A stretch of DNA of 64,000 nucleotides from Hyphochytrium catenoides (lineage: Eukaryota; Sar; Hyphochytriomycetes; Hyphochytriales; Hyphochytriaceae). Every line of letters begins with the position of its first letter. The stretch's first letter is position 1. Both the position numbers and the translations under genes were made by a program. Location: positions 1 through 64,000 of the forward strand of contig FLMG01000971.1 in NCBI GenBank assembly GCA_900088475.1, read 5' to 3'. The notes beneath the pieces are model-generated. The model worked only from the letters and a program-made list of their open reading frames with translations. It had not been told where the DNA came from and did not search any database. Below are positions 43,849 to 55,177 of the stretch, piece after piece.

Positions 43849-46800
43849 TCATGCCAAAGGCACCATCCCTTTCCCAGGACTGGTGCTCCCTTTTGTAGTT
43901 GCCAGCTGCATGATCGTTGCCACTGATGGCTTTACATAGGACTGAATACGTTCCAGCACAGTTTCGGCCTTTCCCCGTATCGCCATGTTGGCAGGAAAGC
44001 GGAGAAGAGCTGCAGAGCACACTTGTGCTACTCCCTCCTCAGCCGCAAATTGGCGTAGTTCCTCTGTAAGGAACAGGATGGGTAAGCCCCAAAGAGTGGT
44101 GTCGATAAATCTTCAACAATCCTCTTATATAACAATGGTTCCAGGTTCCGCTCTCCGTTATATAAATGTGTATTGCTGCCCCTTTCCCTGCAAACGCCTT
44201 CATCATCTTTTCTCCCTTCTTTAACCTGGTCTCTTACCTCCTTCCGCTACTAGGTTCGCTAACGCCCACAAGCCGTAATGCTGTACTTCCTCGTTCTCAG
44301 CGCAGTTGAGAAGAGCTGCAAGGATAGCCCCGAAGCCACCCTCCTGAGCTATTGCTTGGCTGTAGGCCTCTGCTCCAGCGAGCGTTTAGAAGCACATCTG
44401 CACATATTCTTCTACTTGGGATAGGCAACCCTATTCTTCTTCTCCTATAACAGTGACTTCTAAACTTACCTGTCGTTGCGAGTGTGAGAAGAGTCCAACA
44501 AGCCCTCTTCTGAAGGTCGGGATCTGTCAAGAAGTTCTGCATCCCGTCCAGCACTGCGGCAACGACTCCTTCTTCTACCATTTTCCGCCTATTTTTATCT
44601 ACGGATATGACCCAGATGAAAGAGTGTTAACGCCTATTACACATGTAGCCCCGTCCAGGAAAGCCTTGCGTGAGAAGGCAGAAGATGCAGAAACCCGTGC
44701 ATAGAAGAAACATAGAACGAGAGTTATGGCTGAGGATCGCTAAGAGAAATCGAATGCTGTATCTGGTCTTGCAACTTTCCCACCATTATTGTGTGCCAGG
44801 TTGGTGAGAGCAGAGAAGGTTTTCTTCTGAATAGCGGGGTGGAGGGGGAAGCGCCTCATGGCTTGAACGATGACCGGAAGAGCATTGCATGCCACACATC
44901 GCAGTCGATTGTAGTCATTTTCAAATGAGAGGACGCTATACCCATAGCCACACATTGGAAGGTGTCAGCAAGAGACAGGACCAATTAATGCTACTCTGGC
45001 CGTCCCAAAGAGAGAGAGAGAGAGAAGCATAAATTAGGTTTCTTACCCCAGCAGCTGTATGCCATATTCTTGCACTTCTGGATTATCGGGGTGAGCCGTA
45101 ATCGCTTTAACGGCAGCTTCTATGCCATAGGTCTCTCCTATTTTCTCCCTTTCTCCTAAGAGGGATAAGAGAGCGAGATAGGCAGGGCCTGAGTAAGACA
45201 CGAAACTGATAGTCGACGTTCCGCAAGGACACTATCCTGGTCCGGTTAAGATGCAGCGGATGCATACCTTCGTCTTTTGCCGTTGCCTTCAAATGCTTTA
45301 GTCCCATCACCTGCAGCTCCGCGTTCTGAGGACGATCCTGAGAAAGGGAAGCGGTTTGGCGATAAGGAAGAATGAAGGTGAGAAATAATGTTGTGGAGAG
45401 CGCGAAGAACTGCGCAAATAGAGTCAAGGGACACGCAACAGAGATCCAAGGCAGAGCAATGGAAGGAGTGATAAAGTAACCTTAAGAGTGAGAGAAAGAA
45501 CAAGAGGGAAGGGAAGATGTCCACAAGGCAGTACCAATATCTAACCAAAAGCAACATCTTACAGCCTCGTAAGAATCAAGAGCTACGAAAGACTCATGCT
45601 AGACTCTAAACGCATAAACAAAGTCACCAGAAAAAACGGAACCCGATAGCTGAAGAAATAGAAGGAACCCCACCTGTAGGGCCTTGATTATGCTAGCTAA
45701 ACCCCCGGGCTTTGCCTGTTCTAAAATGACCTTCGGATCCTGCTCCCTTCGTGCAGCTTCCTCTTCCTGACAGCAGAGCGTGGTAGATTAGTTCTGTTTT
45801 GTCTGCGTTACGTGTCACTTTCTCTCTCATATACACTTCGTTTCCTTCTTTTGCATTCCACTGTCAGCCCTTTTATGTACGTACTTCTTGCTTCTTCTTG
45901 CGCTGCCTCTCGTTGCACACGGCGCAGAATCCGTTCTCTTGCAAGGTGAATGCCGGTGAGTCGCATTGGAAGGTAAGACACCGCTTCTCTTGCTTCGCTG
46001 TTTCTGTCGACGGAAGAAGTGAAGTCAGGTATAGAAAACGGACATAACAAAAAGTAGTAGTTAGTGCCTTGAGCCGTATGCAAGGGTGGGGGTGAGTGTA
46101 GCTGTAAGAGCCAAGAACGATGTAACATGATAGCAAGAGGGTCCTGCAAGACTAACAAGAGAAGTGCAGGGCGAGAGCTAAGATAGCCCTTGCAGGAAGC
46201 AAGTGGTCCACCTCTAAAGAACAGACCGCCGTCAGGAGTATCAAAGAAACCAGACGTAGCCCTAGAGACAATGCAGAAGGCAAGCGGCTTGCTCACCAGC
46301 AGCTATGGCTCTGTCTTTCCAGTGCTGGAGTTCTTTAAGCGCGAGTCCATAACTGCTTTGCTGCTCTTCTAAGCGCAGTTTTTGTTCCTCCTCCCGACGC
46401 ACTGATTCCCTTAGCCGCTCATCCAGCTGATTTATTGAACATCAAGGGAGGAGAAGGCCAGACATGATGAGCGCAGAGCACAGACAAACAACATGAGCAA
46501 AATGCAGTGGATTGGAGCCATGGTAGAATCAATTACAGAAACAGCCAACGTGAGGTAAGAGCCATTTGATGGAAGCTTTCACCGGTACGATGAGATAAAT
46601 GAGATACAATGTTCTTTCACGCTCTCCGGTCCCTTTTAATTCGGTGTCTCTCTACCTTGCGTTCGTTTGCCTTAGACGCCGTTAAATTGCGTTCTAGTGT
46701 CTCGATTTGACTTCTGAGACTATCCTTGAGTGTCTCGAGCTCTGGAGGAGGAAACGAACATGGTCACGAACCAGAGACATAGTCAAACGATTCTTCTGAT

Positions 46801-49800
46801 GGATGGCTCGTTGCGGCGCAGAGGGTATCTCTAGCGACGGCGTCCGTCTGAAATTCTATAATGATGGGATCCAGCACAAGACACAGAGATGTCTTACAAA
46901 CGACAGGAAAATGAGTGGCGACGGACCTTGATAATCCCCGATTTTCCGATTGAGCTCAGATTGTAAGGCTTCAAATTCCAAGTTGCGGTCGCTTAAGGAG
47001 TCCTATTTGAGAACGCGACAACAAGTAGAAGAGAGGAGAAGATGAGGTAAAGCTGAAGCATGCGACAAAAAGAGTGAGACTTTCGTAACTTTTATATGGC
47101 TAAGAAATGAGGGACAGAGAGACGAAGTAATAAGGACCTGAGCCTTCTTTAGTTCCAGCTTGAGACCATCAAGACTATCTTGGTATTCCCTCCGCCTAAT
47201 GACAGCGTGGACTCCAAGCTCGGGGTCAAGATCCTTCACTGTGTTCCGAAGTTCCTGGGAAAGGAGAGTTGAGATGTGAGCCGACAGGCTTAGAACGGTA
47301 AGACATAGCTGGAATAGTGGCTTGCCAATAGGCAATGGTAAGAAAGAAGCCTAGGATGTAGGTGCAACTCTTAGACATTTCTATGTTATGCAGAGGTTGG
47401 AGGAGACTTCAAGGTTAGAAGACACGAAAGCCCTAGAACTGGACCGCAGGAATGCTAGGGTGATCGAGGATGAATGACGCTGCGGTTTGGGTTCAATAGG
47501 GAGAAAAGGAATCGAGCAAATTACCGCGATAAATAGATAGAGAGAGCTTCTCAATATAAGCGAGAACTATGAGAGGACCTGGATATCTAGCCTGGCTTGC
47601 TTGGCAAAGCTCTCCGCAGTAAGACGAGCAGCTTTCTCCAGCTCCCATCTAGCAATAGCTTGGTTCAACCTTGCGTCTAGTTCGTCACTCGCAGTCTAGC
47701 ACAAAGAGTAACGGACCATCCCAAAGGTACAGTGAGTCTCGGAGTGCTGAACAATGGTGTGACCTGGTAAAGGTTCGGAGAGAGAGATGATACCGTCGAA
47801 GTAGAAGTTGTTACCTTAGCTTCCTTCTGTAGCTGTCCAGCAAGAGCTGCTCCTTCTACGGCTTGCCGTTCGCTAGCCCGAGCAGCTTTGCGCGAGGCAA
47901 ACATGAAGAACTGTCAGTATATGGAGGATCTGATACCCTAACTCAAGTGTCTACCGTCAACCTTTGCCTGCACCCTGTGCCTCTACCTGGCTCTCTGTTA
48001 CGATTGGGTTGCCATACCCCTTACCTTCAGCAGCTGCTTCATCCTCCTTCGCTTTCTGTTTCCAGCTTTCAAGTTCTGACATGGCCACGTCGAGCCGTCG
48101 CTGAGTCTGCTCAGAGACCAATGTCAAGAGAGACGGTCATATATATATGCGAGGACGATAGAACGGAAAGTGGATCCCAAATTACCACCCGTGAGGATGG
48201 ACAACGGGAGAACGATTGGCCGACATACCGCCGCTCCTGTGGCCAGAAGGCTCTCTATTCTCATTGTATCTTCTAGTACAGTCTGGATCAGTCTCTAAGA
48301 TTGGAAACGCCATTAGCGCTTGAGCGCTATAAAGTAGAGCAAGCTAAACAAAGAAGGGCTCCGAAACGTCTTGACGATGAGTAGGGGGCTCTGATAGTTT
48401 CTCCCACCTGCTCTCGCTCCTGTTGTACCATCAACGAATGTTCTGCCAGCTCCAGCTGCAGATTGATCACGAGAAGGGAGATGGAAAGGGACCCACAGAG
48501 AAGGTTGATTAACAATTAACAATGATCGATGCGACAAGGTGGATTTGCAAAAAGAAAGTTATAAAGGTGGACAGTGCGGCTAAACTCATAGAGTGTGACT
48601 TCTCCCATGCAAATTTTCCCTTTTAGCCGAAGTATTGCTTACCCTTCGCTCTCGTTTCTGGACTTCTCGCTCCTTCTCTCCAACGGTGGCTTTTTCCTGG
48701 GTCAACTCCTCTTGAAAACTTTTGAGCTTAGCATCCTGCAAATCCCTCGCTCTCTGTTCTGCCAGGAGAAGTTGCTCTACCGCTTCAAGCCGCTTAGCTT
48801 TACGAAACGCAACAAAGAATCGAGGTTAGTAGTAGAGCTCATTCAATGAAGAGAAGGAATGGAATGTTGTGCACTTCCAAAACAAAAAGGGGAACAGCAC
48901 CACAGAGGCACATGCCAACTGAAGCTGTAAGATGCCGGCGTTTGAACGCATTTTACCTGCCAAGCCATCCCGTCTCGTTCCCTCTTCTCGATCTTTCTGT
49001 TTTTCTTTGTTTGACCACTGCTCAAGCACCGTTGAGAGTTCCCTCTGTGCGAGAAGTCCTAGATGGGGAATTGCCTGTTGCTTCTTCCCCAGTCTGAATG
49101 GGGGATAGAAAGAGAGAACTAGATTGAGGAACGGCATAGACCCAAGAGCTCAGCTAGAGACTCAACGGCCATAAGAGGCGAAAGGCGGAGGAGTTTAGAA
49201 GGAGGGCCATTGTATCTATCCTCCTACTTGTAATCTTCGCTTCTCTCTTTTAACTGTGTGAGGGCGATGATGATGTCTTCGACCCTTTTGCCTTGCTTAG
49301 ATGGCGATAGACACAAGGATAGAACTCGTTCCAGACCACGATGCCGAGTAATGGCTTTCTATTGACATAAGTCTTCTTTAGAGATTGATCAGAGTTTGTC
49401 AAAGGAAAAGGTTACAAGGGAACCACAACTATAAGAGAGGCTAGCATGACCAACGGTAGGAAGAGAAGCGATCTCCGAGGGAGGCGTCGAAGACTATAAG
49501 AAGAGGCATGTGTTACAGTGGACAGAGATAAATGTAGGTGGGAACTTTAAAGGGCATGGTACTTCCAAATAAGTGAACGCTTATAACATCCATCGCGAGG
49601 AGCTCGGTAGTGACAGACCTGTACTGCAGACGCAAGAGAGGTCTTGGAAGTGCGCTCGTTGTTACACATCTCCAACATCAGAACGCCTAAATCTCTGATA
49701 TCGCTCTCTATCGTAGGCAGTTCAGGTCCCACGCGATACAAGAAGCTCTGCAGTCCGCGTTCACGGTGATGAAATCAGAATAAAATCAGTAAGAGATAAC

Positions 49801-51290
49801 ATAAAGCACGAAAGGAGGAGACAGCACTAACAGCGTCACCAGCAACAAGAGTGACATTTCGTTCTTTATGGCCACCAGGAGAGCAGAGAGTAGTTGAAGG
49901 TCAAAGACGTTATGCATAGAGCTTTAAAGCAAGTAACTTACCCTGGCGGAGTCCTTCTCTTTTACACCTGCACTAGCCGCGAGGGCCACCACCGAGGCCA
50001 TGCCAACATCAGCGAGCTTTATGCTTCCACCTCCGTCCTCCAGAAGAATGTTGGAAGGGGAAATCCCACCATGCACTATGGGCTCAGGGAGTGAAGAATG
50101 TAAATGATGTACAACTCGCGAGACTGACAAAGAGATATCAACGATCTCATGGAAGTCCAAAGAGATTTTTTGAAGGAAGAGAAGATCTTCCAAGCTATGA
50201 GGCAGGTACTCCGAGACGATGTATCTGGGATCTCGAGAGTCTTCAGCAAAAACTATCCCTAGTACTTGCACTAAGCTCTAGTATAGGGAGTACCGGCGAA
50301 GCGCAGGACCAGTAAGGGAAAAGGAAACACGCAATAAGCAGTCGATACTTCAGTACGAGCGAGTAGCAAAGGCCCTTTCTTTTAGACGAGGAGGCTGTCC
50401 AACCAACAAAGAGAAAGCTGTCCAACCGGCAGCGCATGAACAGACAAGTGGATTGTAACGAGAAGAACAACCTCTTACCGGATGTCTCAACTCCGACATA
50501 CACTGAAAATCCTGAGCGAATAGCTGCCAAAGTATCTCTCGCTGCTCTATGCCATGGCCGAGGTAGGAGGAGGAAGAGAGTGAAGAACCGTCTTGTGGCT
50601 TTTCTTGCTCTTGCTCTACCTCTTGCTCGACTTCCGGAGGGTCCAAGAGCAGGCCCTGCCCTTCCTTCACTTTTAATCCGTTGTGAAATTCCCTCACGCG
50701 CACAGGAATGCCTTCCATCATCCCCTTGTAGGACCGCGAATAACTGTTCTCACCCAGCAAGTCGCCATAGGAAGTTGACACCTTTGAGGCCACCATCCGC
50801 GGACGCGAACGATAGCAGATGGTAACAACGACACAATTAATCGATAGAGTTGAACGACCAGGACCCGAGAGCGCACCGACAGGGGCGATAGTAGTGGGTA
50901 AACACGGACACAAGGGGACATTCAGATGGAGGAAACGTTTAGACAAGGCATAAACTTAGCGGAGAATAACAAAGTAGGAAGAACACAACGGAGAGACCGG
51001 GCGAGGGGAAGATGAAGTCGCTGGTCAGGGTTCTGATAAGGGATAATAGCGCTTGCAGGTTCTAGCTTTTAAGGAAGACGAATAGCGCGGCGTCAACTTA
51101 CCTTGGCCCTTAATCTCCACCTGTCCAAGAACTGCATGGAGGAGCTGGAGGTCTGGGACCTCCCTGACTGCATGGGCACAGAGGCCGACGAGACCGAGAC
51201 GATTTCTGCCATTGAAATGTGCTATGTCTATGTAGGAGATGGCAGTCAGCTCCAGGCAAGAGATAAAGCACAGATAAGATCCATCTTCTT
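43849..51290 (-). CDS. Pseudokinase - coiled-coil - armadillo-repeat protein
   Basis: Very exon-rich minus-strand gene. An N-terminal helical exon (about 51275-51113) contains IDIAHFNGRNRLGLVGLCAH then LQLLHAVLGQVEIKG. A TKL-like kinase fold follows: degenerate glycine loop LLGENSYSRSYKG, IPVRVREF (Arg where the VAIK Lys should be), FQCMSELRHP/SLVQVLGIVF, YIVSEYLPHSLEDLL, catalytic loop IVHGGISPSNILL (HRD replaced by HGG), KLADVGMA for DFG, and GPELPTIESDIRDLGVLMLE for the APE/F-helix region. Loss of the Lys and catalytic Asp predicts a pseudokinase. From about 49350 to 45700 come Glu/Lys/Gln-rich heptad-like exons (KRLEAVEQLLLAEQRARDLQ). From 45560 to 43850 come armadillo-like repeats: AVKAITAHPDNPEVQEYGIQ, AIQKKTFSALTNLAHNN, LTDPDLQKRACWTLLTLATT, NEEVQHYGLWALANL and AIRGKAETVLERI. 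The TGA is at 43849-43851. That this is one gene rests on continuous exons and no terminator-like break, not on transcript data. Confidence 0.65.
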
Positions 51291-53029
51291 TGCTTCACCC
51301 CGTGTGCGACTTTGCCAGGAAGAAGTGCTTTGCTCGGAGAAGGCGAGCATCAAGACTCAAGAGAGAAAGGGAAGATAACCGCTAGCCACACGTAAGAGAG
51401 AAGAGCCTATCAACCATGATAACGCCTGCGAGAGCCTGATACATGGAGCAGAACCACGGACTAGGCCGTCATGAACTCACGGACATTGCGTATCAGCAGA
51501 AGTAGGTGAAATGACTGCTTGAAACTAGACAAGAGGAGCTCCTCCAAGGGTCATGGAGCTATCCTAGCTGTATGGCATGAGCAGAAGGGTGAAGGATGAG
51601 GGCCATAGCTAGGGTAGGAGCAGCACGTAGGCCAGGGGTGATGGACAAGAGAGAAGTACTGGCGAGCCTCTGCCTTCCCCTTCATTGCTCCTCCGCACAG
51701 CCCTTGCGTGTCCTTTGGTCAGGTCTTCTTCCTGATCGGCGGTTAGCGGCTACTGAGGTGATCACTAGCTTAGGTATCAATGCCGAAGGAGGAAGACTAC
51801 GGGCAAAAGAGACAGCGTATTGCCATAGAGCTCTGATGATTACCGAGAAGAAGTGAGTGAATACCGATAATAAGATGCCGTTACAGACAGAGGATGCTCC
51901 CTAAAGTGAGGATGCAATGAAGAGGAGGACCACCGGGCCAGCCAAGCTTCCCTTCATGAGCTCAGTCCAGCAGTGCAGCAGCATCTTCAGGTTCAAAGTT
52001 CCCTTCTATCTCCACTATTAACTAACGATGATTGTAGTAGAGTAGACAGGCTATTCATCCATGCACATGTCTTGGGGCCCTACTATCCATAACGCTTATC
52101 AACATCACCGCCGGTCCTCCTCCAGCCTTCTCTTACGGTGCGCGGGGTTAGACGGGTACCATCCGCATTTCATCATAGCGGCACAGAACCAGGACTGCCG
52201 CCGTCCCCTACTTCAGCTGTGTCTACAAGGACATGTGGTATGGATATATCTTCAATCATTGTAATGGCTTACATTGACCTCTCAGACGTCAATGACTATT
52301 GAGGCGATCTCAATTCTCTTCCTTATCTGATGTCTATCGTACTGGGTCATCTTCGCCCTTCCTCCTTCCTCCTCACGCAATACGTGCGAAGGATAAATGC
52401 TTTTGTTCTATGGCCGCATGTAGTGGTCTAGAGTTGGCGAGAGAATCAGAAAAAACTTCTGAGAAGGTGCAAGGACGTGACAATCAGGGGAGATAATTAG
52501 AGCATTGTGAAGCCGCAGGCTTAAGAATGGCTCAGGCAAGAAAGACGAAGAAAGGCGATGCCCATAGAGTTTCCAAGCAGGAGCAGGAATAAAGAATGTT
52601 TAGCACACAGCAACCAGACCACCAGGTCGGCCATAATCGTGGTCAGCGAGGAATGACAGATAATAAGACGTCGTCGCGGGTATTGCTGGCTGAGATCTCT
52701 AACCCACAGCAGCATTTGAAGAACTGAGCCAACCAGAAAGAGCATACAGAAGTCTTTCAAGAGCAGAATGGCATAGGTGAGCGCGATACTGCACGGTGAA
52801 AGGGAGGTCCTGCCGCCCGATCATAACTTCAGGAACCCCATACATTCTGAGCAACACCAAAAGAAGAATTGCTCGATGGCGCTATCATAGAGATACTGGT
52901 AAACGATACTCTTTAGACAATGGGCGATAGATAGCCAGACCAGTGGCGCTTCACCACCATCCCAATCACGCCTTTACCTGCTGTCACCATTCTTCTTGGT
53001 GCAGCGGCCCGTAACTGCTTGTATGATGA
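51291..53029. other. Unresolved region
   Basis: A minus-strand stretch near 51840-51690 (ALWQYAVSFARSLPPSALIP then LVITSVAANRRSGRRPD, ending TGA) looks protein-like, and a Leu-rich minus-strand frame lies at 52521-52760. Neither could be built into a gene or assigned. First exons of the pseudokinase gene may lie at 51290-51550. Confidence 0.25.
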
Positions 53030-53414
53030 ATGCCTCCGAGAATTTCTCTCTCTCTCACACACACTTCTCTCTCTCTGTTTCTTTTTCTTACAAACATCTT
53101 TGTGAGGCTTGTTTCTCTCTTTGGCAGCGTTCAACATGGCACCTTGGGTAAAGCCTTACTACGCGTATTACTACATATGTTAGCTTTAGTCCCTTATATC
53201 ATGGCATTTTGATCTTACTACGGCTTCCCTCATCTGGGTGAAGAAGGACAGAACGCCAGACTGGGTTTTGGAAAGCAACTGGAGTAAGAGACAGAGTTAA
53301 GCGGGTTGTGAGACAGAGTGAAAGTTAAACACCAATTACAGCAGGTGTGGAAGGAAGAAGAGACGACAGCCAACGCACGAGAGAGTTCTTTCTTGGTTAG
53401 TGAAGAATTACTTT

Positions 53415-53610
53415 GTGGGAGAGGGAGAAAGGAGCGAGAGACAGAGTAAGAGATGGAAAAGCAGGGAACAGAGGAGAGAGAGAGAAAGAGTGAGAGAGAG
53501 AGAAAGAAAGAGAGAAACGGAGAGAGAGAGAGAAAGAGGGAGAGAGAGCGGGAGAGAAAGAGAGCGAGAAGGAAAGAGGGCGAAAGAGAAAGAGAGAGAG
53601 AGATTGTGTG

Positions 53611-53665
<55 letters not shown>
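53415..53665. repeat. GA-rich microsatellite
   Basis: About 250 bp of (GA)n with AAAG, GGAG and TGTG interruptions on the plus strand, ending in a pure (GA)n run at about 53612-53663. The 102-214-codon frames across it (RERERE / LSLSLS) are artefacts. Confidence 0.95.
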
Positions 53666-53668
<3 letters not shown>

Positions 53669-54120
53669 CTGGGGGGAGCCTCACACCAAAAAAGAAGTTG
53701 CCCCGTAACGCGCGTCCTCTGTCGTGGAGGGTGCAAAGAAAGAGAGGGAGACCACACAAGAAAAGAGAGAGAGAGAGTTGCAGAAAGTGAGGAAGAGACG
53801 AGACGTTGAAGCCTCTCTGCCTTTCTCTTCTATAATAATAACTTACGGAAGAGCGTTGTGAATGCGTGCCGGACCAGCACTGCCTCCTGGCGCGCCGCTG
53901 CATAGTTGACGGATAGGAAGCAAAAAGCTTCAAGAACGTTAGGATTGTTCCTCTTCTTTTAAGCGCAATCAAGCCAAGACAAAGCAAGTCCGCCTGTGCG
54001 GTAAGATAGTGAGAGAAAACAGAGAAAGAGCTGTTAAACAATCAGGCACAAATACCAGGTGACAGGCAACGGCTAACGATATAGCTGGACGTATAAGAGA
54101 ACAAGCGCAGACAGAGAAGC
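53666..54120. other. Upstream region of the A20/AN1 gene
   Basis: No exon recognised between the GA microsatellite and the ATG at 54121. Confidence 0.4.
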
Positions 54121-54812
54121 ATGGAGAACGAGTCGAAGAGCAACAGCTTTGAACACCAGCAGCAGCCAACGCTATGCCGTGGGGGCTGTGGCTTCTTTGG
54201 GTACGTACCAGGAGTGCTACGTGGTTTTATTGTCTAAGCTAAAGCACTGCTCTATCTAGCTCTGCCGCCAGTGGGAACTACTGCTCCATATGTTTCAAGA
54301 AAACGATGGCAAAGCAGACCGCCGTCGCCTCCTCCTCTAGCGCCACTTTAGATGCTCAACAGAGCTCAAAAGAAGCAATGCTGGAGCCTGCTATTCCACT
54401 TCCACCTACGTCTTCCGCAGAGGCTGCCCCAACGCTTTCATCCTCAACCGCCACTTCCTCATCGCTATCCCTTCCTTCCTCATCCTCAACAGTCGCGCTC
54501 TCCACGAGTGCAGAACAGCATAGTTCGACGCAAAGGGGTGAGCAAATATCCGCCGATGTAAAGAGTGAGGAAAAGTTAGAGGGGAGTGCGGAAGAGACGG
54601 GACCGATTCAGAAGAACCGAAAGAGATGCTACGCTTGCAAGAAGAAGGTTGGGTTGACGGGCATAGAATGCCGCTGTGGCTTCGTCTTTTGCGGCTCACA
54701 TCGATACGCCCAACAGCACAACTGCACTTTCGATTACAAGGCAGCCGACCGGGAGGAGTTGAAGAAGAGAAACCCTGGAGGAGGAATATTTGAGAAAGTA
54801 GAAAAGCTGTGA
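54121..54812 (+). CDS. A20/AN1 zinc-finger stress-associated protein
   Basis: Two exons, 54121-54200 and 54260-54812, separated by a 59-nt intron, join in phase to 210 residues. The N-terminal A20 finger: CRGGCGFFGSAASGNYCSIC (C-x3-C-x11-C-x2-C, split by the intron after GFFG). A Ser/Ala/Pro-rich linker of about 90 residues follows. The C-terminal AN1 finger: CYACKKKVGLTGIECRCGFV, then FCGSHRYAQQHNCTFDYK, and the tail RNPGGGIFEKVEKL. This is the plant SAP / animal ZFAND5-6 architecture; such proteins bind ubiquitin through A20, bind proteasome or ligase partners, and act in stress responses. The ATG context is moderate, but upstream sequence has no in-frame extension of interest. Confidence 0.95.
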
Positions 54813-55168
54813 GGATGGATGGATGACCTTGACAGACAGAGACAGAAAGGCTGTGCTGTGGGTGAGATATGGGAAAGGCGATTGTAAATACTGTTAATCT
54901 TAGGCTGTACTTCTGCTCTTGCTTGGTTACTTTGCTCTCCTCTCTGTGTCTTTCTCTCTCCCTCTGGAGTAGACATCCGGTTTTCTATGTCTGGAAGCAC
55001 CTACTTGACTGGTTAAGGGTCTACTCTTATAGTACCTTGGATGTCCTCCGTGACATCAACAGATAGGGTTCAGGAGGGAAAGGATCTCGCGGGCTGGGCT
55101 TGAGATATGTGACATGTATCACAGACCTTTGTGCGTCGATTATTCACTGGGATTTGTGCGTCGATTAT
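54813..55168. other. Convergent 3' region of A20/AN1 and M16 genes
   Basis: No coding exon recognised. The 25-bp tandem duplication at 55128-55177 begins here. Confidence 0.45.
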
Positions 55169-55177
55169 TCACTGGGA
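55128..55177. repeat. 25-bp perfect tandem duplication at the M16 stop
   Basis: TTTGTGCGTCGATTATTCAC plus TGGGA repeated twice (55128-55152 and 55153-55177). The M16 gene's TGA (55169-55171, minus strand) falls in the second copy, so the first copy sits in its 3' UTR. Confidence 0.95.

Noticed and set aside
51103-51378. A 91-codon plus-strand frame
   Set aside because: It lies opposite the helical exon of the pseudokinase gene and has no splice or similarity support.
53230-54041. 175- and 214-codon minus-strand frames and 102-118-codon plus-str frames
   Set aside because: Low-complexity LSLSLS/RERERE translations of the GA repeat.
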